22,728 bases of DNA from Furfurilactobacillus entadae (GTDB taxonomy: Bacteria > Bacillota > Bacilli > Lactobacillales > Lactobacillaceae): the NCBI RefSeq assembly GCF_045862745.1, contig NZ_BQXN01000031.1:1-22728 (forward strand). The letters run 5' to 3'. Position numbers and translations under genes: made by a program. This document shows, piece by piece, positions 21,631 to 22,728 of the stretch (position 1 is the stretch's first letter; each line of letters opens with the position of its first letter). The notes beneath the pieces were generated by a model. It was not told the origin of the DNA and did no database searches. It saw only the letters and a list, made by a program, of their open reading frames with translations.

Positions 21631-22548
21631 ATGCTAACACCAATTGAAATCAACAATAACTTCGAATGGGTCAACGTTCAGGACGAAACGGCCGCGGAAC
21701 ACCGGCGTTTAATTCAAAGTTACAAGCTAACAGAAGAAATGTATGGTTATGCAACCGATCCCAATGAACGTGCCCGGGTTGAAATCGATAAAGAAACCGG
21801 CATTTCGCTCATCATTTTTAACGTCTTAACAGATGAAGACGTGGAAAATGCCACCGCCCCAATCGGCTTTTTGTTTAAAGGTAAACGTGTTTTTACGTTT
21901 ACGAGTGGCGCCACAAATTACGTTCAAGATTTGGTCATCAGCTCTAACTCAGCCCTTAAATTACCGCCACTTGAACAACAGCAGCCAATTGACGCCATTT
22001 TAGGTCTTCTATACAAACTCACCACAAACTATCTCAATCAAATCAACGGGTTAGACCGCCAGCGGGCTAAAATTCAGCACAGTTTGAAAACCAACCCTGA
22101 GCACAGCGCCATTAATGAGCTCATGGACATTGAGACCCGTCTGGTTTACTACCTGACTTCGCTTAAAACAAACACGGACATGCTTCAAGACTTCAAGCGG
22201 ATTCCCGTAGTGCCGATTAGTACGGACCAGGAAGAACACCTGATGGATATTGTGGTTGAATCTCAACAAGGTTTAGAAATGGCCCAGATGACCTCTGACG
22301 TTGTGGAACGTGTCTCAAACGCCTATTCTAACCTGATTGACAACAACTTGAATAACACGATGAAGTTCTTAACGGCCTATTCTGTCATCATGACGGTGCC
22401 CACGATTGTTTCCGGTTTCTTCGGGCAAAACGTCCCCTTACCGTTTGAGCACCTCAAGTTCGGCTGGCAAATCACCGTCGCCATCACTGCCCTGCTGGGC
22501 TACGTCGTTTACCTTATCCTGAAGCACTACAAGCTGTTTGATCGGTAA
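21631..22548 (+). CDS. CorA-family divalent cation transporter, GQN variant
   Basis: A 305-aa CorA-superfamily protein. A large cytoplasmic alpha/beta domain is followed by a long helix (about 150-260) and two C-terminal membrane segments (about 243-263 and 279-298). The usual selectivity signature GMN at the end of TM1 reads GQN here (265-267, in GFFGQNVPLP). Classical CorA imports Mg2+ or Co2+; relatives with altered signatures may have another preference or direction. The frame extends upstream to 21523 inside the YdcF-like gene, but the ATG at 21631 gives the normal N-terminus and lies 26 bp after the preceding stop. Its ribosome site is poor (AAGAAAAGAG). Confidence 0.9.
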   Translation: MLTPIEINNNFEWVNVQDETAAEHRRLIQSYKLTEEMYGYATDPNERARVEIDKETGISLIIFNVLTDEDVENATAPIGFLFKGKRVFTFTSGATNYVQDLVISSNSALKLPPLEQQQPIDAILGLLYKLTTNYLNQINGLDRQRAKIQHSLKTNPEHSAINELMDIETRLVYYLTSLKTNTDMLQDFKRIPVVPISTDQEEHLMDIVVESQQGLEMAQMTSDVVERVSNAYSNLIDNNLNNTMKFLTAYSVIMTVPTIVSGFFGQNVPLPFEHLKFGWQITVAITALLGYVVYLILKHYKLFDR

Positions 22549-22565
22549 ATGGTAAGCAATTACAT

Positions 22566-22610
22566 AAAATCGCCTCACGGAGCTTATACAGAGCTCTGTG
22601 AGGCGATTTT
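22566..22610. terminator. Bidirectional terminator after the CorA-like gene
   Basis: A 19-bp stem with one G-T wobble (22566-22584 / 22592-22610), 7-nt loop, followed by T. Its last base overlaps the stop codon of the minus-strand gene at the right edge. Confidence 0.92.
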
Positions 22611-22728
22611 TAATTACTAACGCGGAAAGACTCAGGTAACGACAATGTGGCATTCATGGACCAAAACCGTCCATCCTGAACCATTGGTTCTAACTGCCAC
22701 AAACGCGCGCCAGCACACAGGCCCTTTC
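22610..22728 (-). CDS. C-terminal end of an unidentified minus-strand gene
   Basis: Reading the minus strand from the window edge, one frame stays open for 38 codons and ends with TAA (22612-22610) exactly at a bidirectional terminator. The end of the product reads MNATLSLPESFRVSN, preceded by WQLEPMVQDGRFW. The position at the terminator and the amino-acid mix make it a plausible gene end. A second frame is also open for 31 codons. I do not recognise the family. Confidence 0.5.
   Translation of the reverse strand, partial: KGLCAGARLWQLEPMVQDGRFWSMNATLSLPESFRVSN

Noticed and set aside
1..22728. Defence island, prophage, insertion sequence, CRISPR or RNA genes
   Set aside because: No transposase, integrase, Cas, restriction or toxin-antitoxin gene, no spaced direct repeats and no tRNA-like or rRNA sequence was seen.

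Overview
The window looks like chromosomal DNA of a low-to-mid-GC Gram-positive bacterium of the Lactobacillaceae. The basis is strong AGGAGG-type ribosome binding sites, sigma-A promoters, a CcpA-type cre site, a KxYKxGKxW-like surface-protein signal, a TrpXYZ-type transporter, FakB/DegV, a DUF915 hydrolase and an Spx-like protein. The genus cannot be fixed from sequence reading alone. There are no rRNA or tRNA genes, no CRISPR array and no recognisable insertion sequence or phage gene.

Layout. 1-212: start of a secreted surface protein (minus strand, cut by the window edge), behind a long AT-rich upstream region. 914-5060: an ABC-F ATPase (minus), a VOC-fold protein (plus) and a complete PTS EIICBA permease of the GlcNAc/glucose class (minus) with an operator-like palindrome at its promoter. 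5261-7084: a DegV/FakB fatty-acid-binding protein and a two-gene CrcB (Fluc) fluoride channel, each with its own promoter. 7124-10124: a tryptophan-type ABC transporter operon (trpX-trpY-trpZ) preceded by a long leader with a good promoter, a 16-codon leader peptide containing one Trp codon, and two strong tandem intrinsic terminators. 10192-13503: an orphan family-2 glycosyltransferase, a membrane-anchored protein with a DUF6287-like C-terminal domain, an unknown two-TM protein coupled to a HIT hydrolase, then a 470-bp regulatory region.

13504-17929: an Spx-like protein that lacks the first cysteine of CxxC, a DUF915 hydrolase, a 118-nt near-perfect palindrome, thioredoxin, a TerC-family metal exporter, an RluA-type pseudouridine synthase and a MarR regulator. 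18022-22728: an HxlR regulator divergent from an SDR oxidoreductase with overlapping promoters; a VanZ-RDD / YdcF-like / CorA-like membrane-protein operon; and the 3' end of an unidentified minus-strand gene.

Most of the window is ordinary core or near-core Firmicutes content. The parts that deserve attention are regulatory: the trp leader (7124-7463), the palindrome at 15003-15120, and the two-promoter/cre/inverted-repeat region upstream of the Spx-like gene. The local redox and stress genes (Spx-like, thioredoxin, MarR, HxlR-SDR, TerC) lie near each other, but nothing in the sequence shows that they form one system.
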